A stretch of 64,000 bases of DNA, taken from the NCBI GenBank assembly GCA_020809705.1, contig CP085826.1, forward strand, positions 2,046,001-2,110,000, given 5' to 3'. The notes below the pieces were generated by a model. The model had not been told where the DNA came from, did not search any database, and saw only the letters and a program-made list of their open reading frames with translations. Both the position numbers and the translations under genes were made by a program. Each line of letters starts with the position of its first letter. The first letter of the stretch is position 1. The stretch comes from Calonectria ilicicola. Lineage: Eukaryota > Ascomycota > Sordariomycetes > Hypocreales > Nectriaceae. This document shows positions 33,375 through 45,702 of this stretch, in pieces.

Positions 33375-35224
33375 ATGACGCACCAGGCTGTCGACGACCA
33401 CAAGGACGCCCCGTCCACCAAGGACGATGGCTACTTGGGCAAGTCTTCTGAGAGCTGCGAACACGTCGAGGAATTCAACGGTGCCACCACAGAGTTTGAC
33501 GACTCAATTGAAGACACCAAGCCATCCAGATCTGTTTGGCTCATCACATTTACCGTAGCCATGGGCGGCTTCTTGTTTGGTAAAGCAACCCCAACGACCC
33601 CACTATGCCAAGCATCACGTACAGATCTCTAACAACACGTGCAGGATACGATACTGGTGTCATTTCCGCCGTCTTGGTCACTATCGGCGATGATTTGGGC
33701 CACGAATTGAGCTCCTCGGAGCAGGAACTGGTTACTTCTCTGACTTCTGGCGGTGCCCTCATTGGCGCCTTGATTGCTGGTCTCCCCGCGGACAAATTCG
33801 GCCGAAAGCTTGGTATCTACATTGGATGTGTTCTGTTCCTCGTTGGCTCCGTCATCCAGGCCGCCTCCTTCAGCCTCGCTCAGATGTCAGTTGGACGCTT
33901 CGTTGTGGGTCTTGGTGTCGGCTCCGCTGCCATGATCATCGTAAGTCATCAAAGAAGACGAAAACTAAGGTTACAATTCCTAATCAATTTTCTTTTAGCC
34001 CCTTTACATTGGCGAACTGGCTCCTGCGAGATACCGTGGTCGAATGATTGCCTTTGACAACATGAGCGTCACCTTTGGTCAGCTCATCTCGTACGCCTTC
34101 GGTGCTGCCCTCACACACGCTCCTCACGGCTGGAGATGGATGGTGGCAATTGGTGGCGTCCCCCCTATTATCCTTGGCTTCCTTTTGCCCATGTGCCCTG
34201 AGTCGCCACGACAGCTCGTTCTCCACGGTAAATTGGATGAGGCCAGAAAAGCCCTTGCCAAGGTCTACTCTCACGCCACTGAGGATCAGCTTAAGGCCAA
34301 GTTGGACAAGCTTGTCTACACTGTCGAATTTGAATCCCAGGTTTCTGGAAAGTCGCTCTGGTGGCAATTCAAGCAACTGCACTGTGTACCCTCCAACCTG
34401 CGAGCCCTCGTCGTTGCCTGTGCAGTTATGGCTAGTAAGTTGGCAAAAGAATGCAAATATCACTAGATTAGTTACTGACACTCCAATAGTTTCCCAGCTC
34501 GGTGGTTTCAACACTCTCATGTACTACTCTGCTACCCTTTTCGGTCTGGTAGGATTCAACAACTCTACCGCTGTCGCGATTGTCGTTGGCGCCACAAACT
34601 TTGTTTTTAGCTTTGTGAACCTTGTTCTCGTCGATAAATTGGGCCGACGTATTATCCTCCTTGTCACTGTCTTGGGCATGGTAAGAAATCTGCTCTCAGG
34701 CTCCGTGGGATATACTAATAGTTTTATAGTCCCTCAGCATGGTTCTCGCCGCGGTTGCATTCCACTACATTCCCATTTCCAAGGACTTGGTACTCGAGTC
34801 TGACACAGTTAACTGGGCTGGAATCGTTGTTTTGGTCACCATCATCATCTACGTCGCTTGCTTCTCCTCTGGTGTGGCCACCATCGCCTGGATCGGTACC
34901 GAGTTCCTTCCTCTTGAAGTGCGTGCTCTGGGAACTATGATGAACACTGTTACCTGCTGGGGTTGCAACATCATCATTGCTTCAACCTTCCTTTCCATGA
35001 TGAAGGGTATTACACCGAGCGGCGCGTTCGGTTTCTATTCCGGTATTTGCTTCTTGGGATTCCTCTTTGTGCTGTTCTTCTTCCCTGAGGCCAAGGGACT
35101 TCAGCTTGAGGATATTCGAGCCGTATTTGATGGAGGATTCAACGTCAAGCTTTCTTTGCAGATGCAGAAGGAACTCAAGGAAAAGCAGAAGGCGGGTAAC
35201 AGCCAAGTCACAAGCAAGGCTTGA
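33375..35224 (+). CDS. MFS sugar transporter, myo-inositol-transporter-like
   Basis: Five exons (33375-33579, 33645-33940, 33999-34434, 34490-34680, 34730-35224), 540 residues, phases consistent. It belongs to the sugar-porter family of proton symporters with twelve helices in the plasma membrane. Landmarks are GGFLFGYDTGVISAVL in helix 1, DKFGRKLG after helix 2, VGRFVVGLGVGSAAMI, IGELAPARYRGR, PESPRQLVLHGK at the end of the first half, SQLGGFNTLMYYSA and DKLGRR in the second half, and PEAKGLQLEDI near the C-terminus. The helix 1 and PESPRQL forms resemble Itr-type myo-inositol carriers. The ~65-residue acidic N-terminal extension is typical for the group. Codon bias indicates good expression. 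The true substrate could be another polyol or sugar. Confidence 0.93.
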
Positions 35225-36568
35225 GCGGTGGTTTGCACAGACCAAACCCATATCTTCAACTCTAGAGATAGAGGCTTAGCTAGAGCTAGATAAGATGGAT
35301 AGATAACTCTAAATTCAGTATATATACGTTCCAAGAAAAGATTTCTTTAAATTATCATCAGTATCCACCATTTGCATTTAAGAGAAGAAATCGATCTGAG
35401 CAGAAAAAACATCGTGTGCAAAATCTAATCCCGACACCCCATCTGACAAATTAACATGTAAAAAACGAACTTGCTAGCAGAAGTATTATATAAGCAAGAT
35501 TAACCTAATGGAAATATTCACTAGCCGATATTCTATCGCAATAGGGTGGGATCCTATCTTGGATAGTTAGTTGCCTGCGCGTGAGTGGTTGGTTAGCTGG
35601 CTGGCGACGGTCCAATACACAGGCGTATTCACCATTTTTATTAAACAGGGAGGGGATATTTCTAACTGGCAACGTGATAAGACATCCTTTCGAATTATTT
35701 TCTAAGAGTTGACAGCGAGTTGGGAAGTTCGGAAGAGCACGGCGTTTTTTTTTTGCTGACTTTTTGCAACGACAAACGCGGTCCAAATACACGTTTGTTA
35801 GGGTGGACGCGAGGGCCGGGAACTGAGGGGCAGGGTTCGTGAGACTAATGGTATAAAACTGGATAAAAATACGAGCACAAAAAAGAGCACCGGTCTGAAA
35901 AATACCGTGGATGCAAGTCTGCGGGCGCGTCTGAGTGCACGTTCATCAGTGACTATTGGCGTCGGAGCGTTGGGAGTGGGATAACCTGCAGGTGGTCAGC
36001 TGTGGCATTTGTGTGACATACACTAGAAAACGGCCAGCCAATTGAAGTCTGGGTCGAGTATCACAATGAGGGGCTCCAAGTACGAACAGCGCATACCAGA
36101 TGTTTTGCTGTTGTCTGAACAGGACGCGTTGGGATTCTATTTCGCGGACAATTTGACGCGAGCCCCAGAAAAATGCCACCAGTAAACGCTGATGGATCAT
36201 CACAACAAACAGGATAACGTGCACCAAAAAAAGCCTTTTATGGCCTGGGCGGGAATTGGATGTACAGTCGGCAAGGATAGTGAAACAAAGAAATATGCAG
36301 CCTTTGCTTTTTCCCCAAGAAAGCGAATCAAATCGCTGCCATTGCCCTCCCTCGTACCACCTACAACGCACTGAATAGTAGCATCACATGCGGAGCAAAC
36401 GAGAGACCTGTTGTCCGTTGGCTCTTGCTAGGCAGCCATCTGGTTCGCAAACAAGCGAGGGGTCATTGAGCCCATTTCACCTCCCAACCTTGTCCCGTTT
36501 TTTCGCCATTCATTTGCATCGCTCCCCGACAGACTTCGCAAGAAAACGCAAGAACACGCCCCGCCAGA
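35225..36568. other. Intergenic, no gene seen
   Basis: 1.3 kb. Small ORFs on the minus strand (35505-35792, 35946-36371) lack family character. A T9 run lies near 35745. Confidence 0.5.
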
Positions 36569-38884
36569 ATGGCTGAAATCAATGCCATAGACGCCATGGA
36601 AGCACGAAAACGCTCATGTCTCATCTGCGAAATCCCCAACGAACTCGTCAAGGCCATCACTAGTTACCTTGGTCAGGCAGACCTGAAATGCCTTGCTGAA
36701 ACGTGTCGCACGCTTGCGGTTCGCGTCCGACCGCTCCTCCTACAATGGGATATACAAGATAATATTTATAACTCATTGGCCTGGGCATGCTTCTATGGAG
36801 ACACAGCCCTTGGTGCATCATGCTTGAAGCAGGGGGCCTCTCCCAACATATACTTCTTCATGCAGGCACCAGAGTCAAACTGGGGATACAAAATCCATCC
36901 CTACAACATCATGCACTACCATGGTGACATTCCACATATCGTGGGCCCAACCAAGAAGGTGTCCAAGGTCCCACTCCTCTTTCCAGCAGAATTTTCAAGC
37001 TGCAGCGCCCTTAGTCTGGCAACGAAGCGTGACCATCTCGAAATGGTTCAGCTTCTCTTGGACGCCGGAGCCGATGTGGTCCACAAGCAAGAGTTGACCC
37101 CGGAGGCCATTCCTCAATTCCTCTACCACCCATCCCGCAACCCATACGTGGAAACTCAGTTCTTTTCTCACGAGTCATCACTTTGTCATGTTCGCTCTGT
37201 TCAAGTTGCAGAGATACTGTTTGAAGCCGGCGGCGCCGACTTCATCAACTACGCAGGGCGATCCGGCTTCACCCCCTTAGAGCTGCTTCTTGCCTCGTGC
37301 AGCCAGTATCAATTCCGCGGATCGACAGATATAACAGAAGAAGTGCTTTGCAGCCTGGTTGAACTTTTTCTGCGCCGCGGGGCTTCTAACGAACGATGGA
37401 GCTGCCATTCCGGGTGCTTGGTTGCTGCCATCTCGACCGGGTACATCAGTGTCGTCAGGCTCCTTGTGAATTGGTTCCAGCCCGACTTCGAAAACAGACG
37501 AGTAGATGATTGCCAGGCAATTATAACTGCACTTGGAGGACAGACATTCGTGGATGACGACCTCCCACTGTCGGATGTAATGAAGGCTCGGCTGCTTCGT
37601 TGTTTCCTCGAAGCTGGAGTCTCACCCAACACCATCATTCCAGATTTGGGGTCCCTGTTGAGCATCGCAATCGAGCATCAAAGCTACGACGCTGTCAAAA
37701 TACTGTCTGAGTGGAATGTCGATTTAAATCTGACAAACCCACGTATTTTGGCTCCACTGGCTGCGGAGGTGTTTGCTCATCATCATACTCCACCAGCTGT
37801 GGGAGATCTCCTCACTTCTCTCTATGTATCTGGCGCCGATATCAACCAGCCGTCGTTTTGGCCAAATGGCTTCACTCCTTTGATGTTTGCCACAGGCGAC
37901 ACCATATCGCACGAAATATTTGCTGACCTCATCAGACTCGGTGCTAGCCGAGACGAGGTTCGCGCCCTGTCTCCCTCAAGCCCTATGACAACTATTCTCC
38001 AGTGCATTCTCACGGGATTTCCTGTGCCTAGGCTGGTGAACCACACTGAAGTAAACTTCTTCTTCCTGAATCATCTCTACCAGCTCAAAATTGACGATGG
38101 GCTGCTGCGGAATGATAAAGGAAATGCAAACCTTTTCCAGCTCGAACACATGCGCGAACTCAAATTTCGCCATTTCCTTCAACCGGGTGTCACACCTGCA
38201 CACTTTTACACTCATGAAGGACGACACATTGTGCATTGGGCCATAGAGAATCTCTACTACTACGAGCTAGAGTGGGCTTTGACGTGGATTCTCCCGCACT
38301 ATGCCCATACAAAGCTGCCTTCTGACAATGAATCGCCACTTTGGACACTTTTTTCATCTACTAGGATGGAACGGTATCTCACGGTCGGCACATTGACACA
38401 GACCTACCGCTTATCTCAAGCAATGGTCAAGGCAGGAGGGGTCCCGAGGGACGTCAAAGATAACGAAGAAACAATTTTGCACCGCGTCTGCAAGCTGAGG
38501 CAAACATTCCCGGATAGGGCCGTTTGGAATGAAGCTGAGAGATGCACTACTAATCTCGACTTTGATGCTGATCTGAGCGAGAGCGCCATTGATTGGTGTC
38601 TTTTGCTTGAACTGGACGGGCCACCACAACAGTTCCCCCAGCCAGAGGGCTTCAGATCCTTGGGTGCAGCCCACGCTGCGTACATGAATCGCAGACTGTA
38701 CATGATTGGTAAGATAGTGGAGCTTTTGGCCAGAAGTGGTCTTGATTTGTATGCCGAGGATGGGGATGGCAAAACGCCATTTGAGTACATCATAGATAGC
38801 CGGGTTCTTAGGACCCTCCCACTGCATGTTCGGAACTTGAAGAAGGAGGCGCAGATTTTGGGGAATAAAATCGCTGATACCTAA
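36569..38884 (+). CDS. F-box / ankyrin-repeat protein
   Basis: Single exon, 771 residues. Residues ~20-58 form an F-box (CEIPNELVKAITSYL followed by LAETCRTLAVRVRPLL), which binds Skp1 in SCF ubiquitin ligases. The rest contains scattered ankyrin-type helices: CSALSLATKRDHLEMVQLLL at ~150, SGFTPLELLLASC at ~230, SVVRLLVNWF, YDAVKILSEWNVDLNLTNP and GDGKTPFEYIIDS near the C-terminus. The repeats are degenerate and spaced unevenly, as usual in large fungal F-box/ankyrin families. The role is probably substrate recruitment for ubiquitination, with the ankyrin part recognising the target. Target unknown. No introns. Confidence 0.9.
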   Translation: MAEINAIDAMEARKRSCLICEIPNELVKAITSYLGQADLKCLAETCRTLAVRVRPLLLQWDIQDNIYNSLAWACFYGDTALGASCLKQGASPNIYFFMQAPESNWGYKIHPYNIMHYHGDIPHIVGPTKKVSKVPLLFPAEFSSCSALSLATKRDHLEMVQLLLDAGADVVHKQELTPEAIPQFLYHPSRNPYVETQFFSHESSLCHVRSVQVAEILFEAGGADFINYAGRSGFTPLELLLASCSQYQFRGSTDITEEVLCSLVELFLRRGASNERWSCHSGCLVAAISTGYISVVRLLVNWFQPDFENRRVDDCQAIITALGGQTFVDDDLPLSDVMKARLLRCFLEAGVSPNTIIPDLGSLLSIAIEHQSYDAVKILSEWNVDLNLTNPRILAPLAAEVFAHHHTPPAVGDLLTSLYVSGADINQPSFWPNGFTPLMFATGDTISHEIFADLIRLGASRDEVRALSPSSPMTTILQCILTGFPVPRLVNHTEVNFFFLNHLYQLKIDDGLLRNDKGNANLFQLEHMRELKFRHFLQPGVTPAHFYTHEGRHIVHWAIENLYYYELEWALTWILPHYAHTKLPSDNESPLWTLFSSTRMERYLTVGTLTQTYRLSQAMVKAGGVPRDVKDNEETILHRVCKLRQTFPDRAVWNEAERCTTNLDFDADLSESAIDWCLLLELDGPPQQFPQPEGFRSLGAAHAAYMNRRLYMIGKIVELLARSGLDLYAEDGDGKTPFEYIIDSRVLRTLPLHVRNLKKEAQILGNKIADT

Positions 38885-40177
38885 TGGTCGGGGTTATTTG
38901 CTGATAAAATGTCGTAATGTTGGGAATTTCTTGGTGGTTACAAGGGTACCTGGGGGTCTGGGCTGGTGAAGTTTGGGAGGAATACGGTAATGACTTGGAT
39001 GCAACTTTAACGAAACCATGCACACACATCGCTTTACAATTGCCGGATGCAACCCTCTCAATTTCAGATTGACTACAAATCAAAATACGACGCTTATTTG
39101 TACCAGTATGGTTCACCCCGGTAATCTTAGACCCTAGAACGGAATCGCAATCCGCTGCACTTGCGTAGAAACTGTGGGTTTGGCCACGGGCCGCCGGTAA
39201 TGCGGAGTCGAGTGCCGTCGGCCCGGCTTTCATCGTGTTCTTAGAAAGGTTTTCATGGGTTTCGGAAGAAACATTTGAACGCCGTCGCACGGTTAAAAAT
39301 AAAAAACTCAATAACGCTTCCTGTAACGGTTCGCTAGTCATTTTCTTCAAGAATGATCGATCCGACCCACGTTAAGTTTGACTAGAAATGATAATCTCAC
39401 ACCCAACCTTCAGTATTTGGTATTTTTGTTGGGATGTTACTAAAGTGGTTAGTTAGCACATCTTGCTTTGGGAGCAAGGCTCCTTGGAGGAACTGTCGGT
39501 CTAGCGGTTTCGTTGATGGATGGGTGAACGACGCGACTGAACGGTGACTACGGTTGAGGCATGCAGGTAAGGTAGAATATCTAATCCATCAACAGTAATG
39601 TATAATACAGATAGTGTCTTTAAAGATACGTATCGCCATTTTCCCGTTGTGTGATTACGACTACAGCAGGTCATCCTTACGCGTGGTAAACGGGCCTTAC
39701 AGTAGTCGGTCTGCGCCCCAAACTATGACTTGACGACGAGTTGGCCGTACCATTTTCGGCCTAATTCAGAGAGAGTCAATTTTAATTACTTAATTCAGGT
39801 ACTTTGGGAAAATATTATGCGTTGTATAGAGAGTCCGATAAGGTTGTGACCATGTTCCAGAAATCACCGTCGGTCAATTAGAAGAATTCTAATGCATCGC
39901 GCCAATTATCCAATGAGAAGATGGTTACATAATATGTATAAAAAAAGGACCAATTCCAGGCTTAATTTAATAGTCCTTCGAGTTTGGCTGCTTTTGCATT
40001 TACAGTCTAGCCATGCTAGTTTGAGATAGATAATAGAAGCAGAGACGCATTGCCCATTCCAATCAGGTATAAGATGGAACGCTTCACATTCATATTTAAG
40101 ATATCTCATGACATCTATATTGTATTTATACTAGTTCTAAGATATGACTACATTTAACTATGTCTAGACAAAGTTTT
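38885..40177. other. Intergenic, no gene seen
   Basis: 1.3 kb. An ORF of 180 codons antisense to the F-box gene end (38808-39350, minus) shows no family character. A tRNA-like anticodon stem-loop at about 39466-39482 has no T-arm. Confidence 0.45.
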
Positions 40178-42048
40178 CTACTTTCTACCCATAGCGCGCT
40201 CAATCTCAACTAGCGCAGCAAGGACCTTTTCATCATACTGTCTGCGACCCACAATCTGTAAACTGACTGGGGCATTTGCAAACTTCTCTGGTGTGTACAT
40301 GTCGTAAATAAATTTATCCTGGGCGTTCTTGGGGACGTAATTAACATCCTTAAGGTCCTTGGCCGGGTCGACCGTGGTTACGGGGAAAACAGCTCCAGGA
40401 TAATCCAAGAGATTCCACTGGGAAGTGTATCCCCAGTAGCGGGACTGGTCATGAGGCGTAGCAGCGCCAAATGAAGGAGGGCAGAGAATGACATCAATCT
40501 CCTTTCCATCCTGGGCTCCAGTACCCGTCCAGGCCTTGGAATAGGTTGCGCGGTACTCGTCTCGTGCAAGACAAAGCTATAGGATGACAGAGATTAGTAT
40601 TTAAGGCCAGGTAGATCAAGATAAGAACAGCCGCTTACCTTCCACAATTCACGTTGAGTGAGGTTTTTGACTGTGGGCTGCTCTTGAATAATAAATTTGG
40701 TCAAGGGCAAGATTGGCTCGCCCGCTTCTTCTAGAAGCTCAAGCGCCTCTTCACCTCCATCGGGCCAGTACAGGGCAGAAACGATGTCCCAGGCTTTCCT
40801 GTGGTCAAGACCCAGGGACTCAACATCCCAGTCAACGACCTCCATACCTGCTTTGCGGCATGCTTCGGCAACCTCTTTTAGGGCACGTGTCATAGGAGGA
40901 TGGGGCTGCACAACTCCATCCCACCACATAACTGCTACCTTGAGAGGCTTCGTAAAAGTATAAGGTGTCCAATCTTTGGCAGTTAGGGATGGGTCTCGGT
41001 GCCATGGCTTTGATGAAAGTGCGACCTTCATGAAGATTTCGAGAGCGTCGCGGTCCACTGCCATAGGTCCAACGGTGGAGAAAATGGTTTCTCTTCCTGC
41101 CATGGCGCTTCGTCCTCCTGCGATTGAAACACGCTTCACGCTAGGCCTGCATTTTTGCGTTAACGAAATCTATCGAGGCAGTGGGGGGGATTTATACTTG
41201 AAACCGTAAATACCAACATGAGCAGAAGGGCACCGGATGCTCCCACCAATATCACCGCCGATACCCTAGCTCGAGTTAGATCAGGCCTTTCTCAAAGTCA
41301 TCAGACTTACAAAAATGCTTCCGCGCATTCCCAAAAGAGCTGATTCACCTCCGCTGCTACCTCCAGATGTTAAATCACGATTGTAAGGGTTTACAGTACG
41401 GCCGTAGACATTGCTGTGCGTCTCCAGGTGCATGATTGTCTGGGGCTGCGTCGTTCTTGCGTAGTAAACACATCCCTCGTTCCAAAAAGTGTCGTAAAGC
41501 ACATTTGAGCCATGCTTCTTACCAATCCAAGCGACAAATGACGCCGACGTGGTGACGGTGCCGTCGGGACCCACCATACCCTGGTGCTCTTTGGTCGAAA
41601 TAGGCAAGCCGAAGAGCGCTCCTTTGGGTTCTGGAAGTGAATCGAGGTGCTTAGCTCGGGCAATGGCTTCATCCCACAGGAGCTCCGTTAAGCAGTTGGT
41701 CTGAAAAAAATTAGCCGCTTTGATTCCTTGGCGTGTCGAGTTGAGATAGAAACTCACGGCCGCCTGTGCCACAGCTGCTCTGCGCAAAAAAGCCCGTGTC
41801 ACTTCCTCAACCGATATTTTTCTGGCTTTTAAAATTTCCAAAAGCTCGGTTATACTGTAGTTCTCGGTGATTTCAATTTCCCGGGGGGTCAAGATGGATT
41901 TGGGTAGATCCTGTGAGCTCAACGGCAACTCTGCCTCATGGGGGATGCCTTCAAGCTTCGGCGTAACTTTGGCGAGGGATGCATCACGCTTAGCTCTCGC
42001 CCAAGCCACTTTGTCCTCCCAGGACTTCAGTTGCTGGACATGGGTCAT
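40178..42048 (-). CDS. Amidase-signature hydrolase (acetamidase-like)
   Basis: Five exons (42048-41758, 41700-41311, 41265-41198, 41146-40639, 40576-40178), 551 residues, all phases consistent. The family hydrolyses amides to acid and ammonia through a Ser-cisSer-Lys triad. Here Lys134 lies in GLPISTKEH, the cis-Ser in SGGSSGGESAL (near 212) and the nucleophile Ser236 in GIGGDIGGSIR, the last starting exon 3. The C-terminal half contains WWDGVVQPHPPM and the closing NAPVSLQIVG(R)R found in amdS-type fungal amidases. Length is that of acetamidases (about 550). A longer in-frame start at 42213 exists but would add an unusual N-terminus. Could use amides as nitrogen source; substrate unproven. 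Confidence 0.94.
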
Positions 42049-45000
42049 TTTGTGTTTGAAGGTAGTGGCGGATTGGATGATGGAAGGTGCAGGCGTTGGA
42101 AAGATGGTTGTTTGAGACAAAATGTGAAACTGGAAGTGAAAAAGTTCAAGTCCAGAATCGGATCGCCGGTGCATGTAAGTAAGACGGAGGGACAAGTCAC
42201 GGGTCAATAGCAAGTGGAGTAGCCAAAGGGAGCACTTGACGCGTCAAAGTGATACGCCAGAGAACCGGGCGTTAAGCCAATTACGATTTGAGCAACGCCG
42301 GACAGACATATTTAGCGGGATTGAGGCCGCAGGAATGGATATCGTCGGATCTCCAAAGCCGAGAGAAGGCCGTCGCACGTGCGGGGTATCGGCGCTAAAG
42401 CCACCAGTTCTAGGCGATAAAAGGCCAGCCCACTAACCCGCCGAGAAGCTCTTCTCTGCAAACAGAAGTGTGCGGCGTTATCTTTGTGGGCATACTGAAG
42501 AGAACGAGGGGTATTTGTGGCCACAGCTGCTTGCTTATCAGCCCCGCCAATCATCACATTCCATATTTCTGTGTCCCCTTGTCGTGATCGCGATTATGCA
42601 AGTATACAGCGCAAATCTAGCTTGAATTACGTTGAACAGAATCATCGCCACCACGATTGAGTCCACAGTCCCCGTACTCGATCTCAAATTTGTGTTCCAT
42701 CCAACATGGAGATATCACAATCGCCACCATATGTTGCTGCATGAAAGCGCAGATATGTCACATATATTGAGAATTATTTGGGACTTCTGGATTGCCATTC
42801 AAGACACAAAGTGAGAAGATCCGTCATTCTCCTTGTGAGCGCCCAGGGCCCACAATCTTTGCTTCCTTGCCCAGTCAACTTCCAATTATCAGCATTGGTC
42901 CAAATAATGCCAAAAGTTTAAGACTTTCAGCATGTTTATCTGGCTAATGAAAGGCGGTGCCCCACATAATATCATTCCGAGAAACATGGATGCATTAGGT
43001 ACGACTTACAAAATGGTAATCGGGTCGACAAATGTCTGTTGTGCATTCATGTGGAACATTTTGAATTATGATTCAAAGTAGCCTTTGAAAATTTTATCCA
43101 ATCCCCCCCCCCAATACAACTGTTGGCTTATTTCATCCTTTTATCATTATTATTTAATTCTGGGGGGAATGTGCATTTTGTTAGAGATAAGTGATCAATT
43201 GAGCTCGACTGGTCAAAAATAGAATACTATACATACCATCAACATGAGGGTACCTGCATCGAGAAATGCAACATTTATTCACTTGTTTTGGATCTGAACC
43301 TGGTCTCCTACGTGGCCTAAAATTAGCACTGTTCTCGGATTATGTAATACTTATAAAACTGCTGCAGCTCCCCAAGACTTTCCATGGGGTCTGTCTCATA
43401 GAGTCGCTTGGGTGACATCTCCCTGTGCCCCCCTCCCATCAAGCTAGTCTGAGCGTTACGATGTGTTGGAGGCTCAGGTTGAGCACGACTCGAGCACCCA
43501 ACATCATTGCGGGAAGCCGTTTCACTTACTTGTGGGCCTAAAACCTACAATAAATGGCGCTTTATTGAGTTTAATTGACCAATAGCCGACCTGTTGCATC
43601 ATATCTGTAATCTCATAGTTCAATACAGCGCCGCTTGGATTCGGGTCTGGAGCCCCCAGTGTCTTGGGGTACGTATTGTTTAAAATCGTAAGCCCATGCC
43701 ACAATTTGAAAATTTTGCTTCGTCTCTGACCGAGGTCAACGGACCGGCGAGTTAGCTTCATATACGAAAAAAAAGTAATCTAGCGCCTCGGACAGTGCAT
43801 CCAACGGAACCCGAAGTTGGAATTTTATGCAACCGGTGAGGTGCTCATATTGATGCAGTGTCACCCTTGGATGTTGGGTACCCAATAATAAGTCTTGCAT
43901 GACAAATCTTCGGTTGCACATCAAGTGAAGCTAGGGGTTTCGGTATGATTTTTATGACTTTGTGATGATACGGGACCATCGGACAAACCTCGCAGTAGCC
44001 GCCTTAAGCAGAGTCATGTACTTACCCTAGAAGCCGTGCCCCCGTGCGATAACAGGATCCAAGGCACAGCCGAGAGACAATTTAGATCCAGGCCATGGCC
44101 GCAGAATGCGCATTTCTGTGCCAAAATGCTGGAATGCATGTTGTGCTTGGCAATGTGCTCCCACATTGGTCTTTCGTATCTCCAGCACGCCAATCAGGAA
44201 TGTACACAAACGATGACACCCACCCTGGATTACCTTTTCCTGACGTTACTATTGAAGAATCTTAGCCTTTGATTGCTTCTTATTTCTTCTCCACTTCTTT
44301 TGACAGTATTGAAGCAGTGTGAGAGTTGTGCAAGGTGGTATTGAGTACCGACACAATGGATGAAGCCGTGGGCTTTTTTTGGAGCTTTTCTACTTTAACA
44401 CATTATGAGTAGTCTGTGAGAAGAAAATTGCGACAGGGGTTTTCGGCGACGGAGTCGGGGTGCTACCAATCACCGGAAACAGGGAATGCCACTCCCCGTA
44501 ATTTCAAAGTTTCATTCCCTTGTGTCGGGAGCTGATACGGAGGCAAGGGGCTTGCCACTGTCGTATCCAAATATCCCTCCGCTCCCCGTATTTAGTGATG
44601 ACCCAAGCACAGTCCAGCTGTGCGAAATTTTCAGTAATTAATTCCAGGGACAGGGTGCTTTCCACCCAGCCACTGAGTCGCGTGGCTTTATTTAAAGATT
44701 CTTCACTCCGCCAACCCCCACTCATAAGTTTGCCTATTTTCCTTTCTTTCTAGGCTTCCCATTGCGGAATTCTCGGTTTTAGAATTGTTGATCGTGGACT
44801 CAAAGAATAGGTTGCTGGCTGGTTGGAGTATCAGGGCTTGGTACTACACGATTACTAGGCCTCCCTAATCGAGTATTCGGACATCAATATTTCCACATAG
44901 CTGGTATACCTTGAAGTGACCCGTCCACCATCCCGTTTTGATTTTTCCTAGTAACTTCCCCAGTGGTACTGTGCGCGGTGAAGTCTAGGAAACCTATGAC

Positions 45001-45359
45001 GAAATAAGCGTTCACAGTTGTTTTTGAATGACCTCATAGAGGGGTTTTGAGAGCTGCTCATATCCATATGAGAAGTTTATTTGCCAGGTGATATATTTAA
45101 AAAATCATTTCCATGTCAAAAATCATAACTAATGCCTTGCACAGACCTTTATGGGATCCAATTGCCTCCCAATCCAAAAACTTCTGGTCACTCAATAATT
45201 AGTATTGCAGCTAAATTTTGGGACTCTTTCACAATTTCGGGTAAAATCAATTTTTAAAACCACTCCCTTATTTTAATGGCCCTGTGAGTGGCACATTTGG
45301 CCTGAGGTTTATTTCCTAGCAGTTCGGTAAAAAAAAGAAAAAGAAAAGGAAGAAAGAAA
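42049..45359. other. Long intergenic region, no supported gene
   Basis: 3.3 kb with AT-rich blocks. On the minus strand two short ORFs (43736-43924 and 43522-43761) have protein-like composition (for example APDPNPSGAVLNYE) and could be joined by a very short intron, but no family is recognised. Other ORFs look random. Confidence 0.4.
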
Positions 45360-45702
45360 ATGGCTCAAACAGCAGAAAACGATATCAAATCTGAGTGGAC
45401 GTCAATCTTTAAATTATCTTGTCGCCATGATATAGAATTCGACCAGAAAGAACCTTTGTCCGATCATAATAATGAGCTTCGAGAGGGCGAATGGAATATC
45501 ATGGAATATCGGCAGTTGGAATCCCGAAGCATCCCACACATTCATGGACCAAAGAAGAAGACCATAGCGCTGTGGACTTGCGTGAGTTGCCTTACAGCGT
45601 GGAGAAAGTGTTTGCGGACCATTTGCTGACCGGTGAATTGTTGGTAGTGTGCTTGCGGCTCTTCAGGAATGTCAATGAGGCAAGACCCATGCAGCTACTG
45701 TA
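45360..45702 (+). pseudogene. Broken 5' part of the membrane-protein gene
   Basis: ATG at 45360 opens a coding-like frame (ending REGEWNI), which shifts at 45491-45510 where the 10-mer ATGGAATATC occurs twice in tandem. After it, coding character continues in other frames (EASHTF, then WTKEEDHSAVDLRELP and LVVCLRLFRNVNEARP) up to a TAG at 45700-45702. At least two frame changes and a stop therefore separate blocks that look like one ancestral exon. It lies upstream of, and in the same direction as, the intact 3' gene part at 46356-48685. I read it as its degraded N-terminal portion, although unrecognised introns cannot be excluded. Confidence 0.45.

Noticed and set aside
38808..39350. 180-codon minus-strand ORF overlapping the end of the F-box/ankyrin gene
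   Set aside because: No domain, Ser/Thr-rich composition as expected from antisense reading, no splice context.
39440..39500. tRNA-Pro(UGG)-like segment: A-box-like TGGTTAGTTAG and stem CTTGC-TTTGGGA-GCAAG
   Set aside because: No T-arm / B-box (GGTTCGAATCC) follows and no acceptor stem closes, so it is at most a tRNA remnant or chance.
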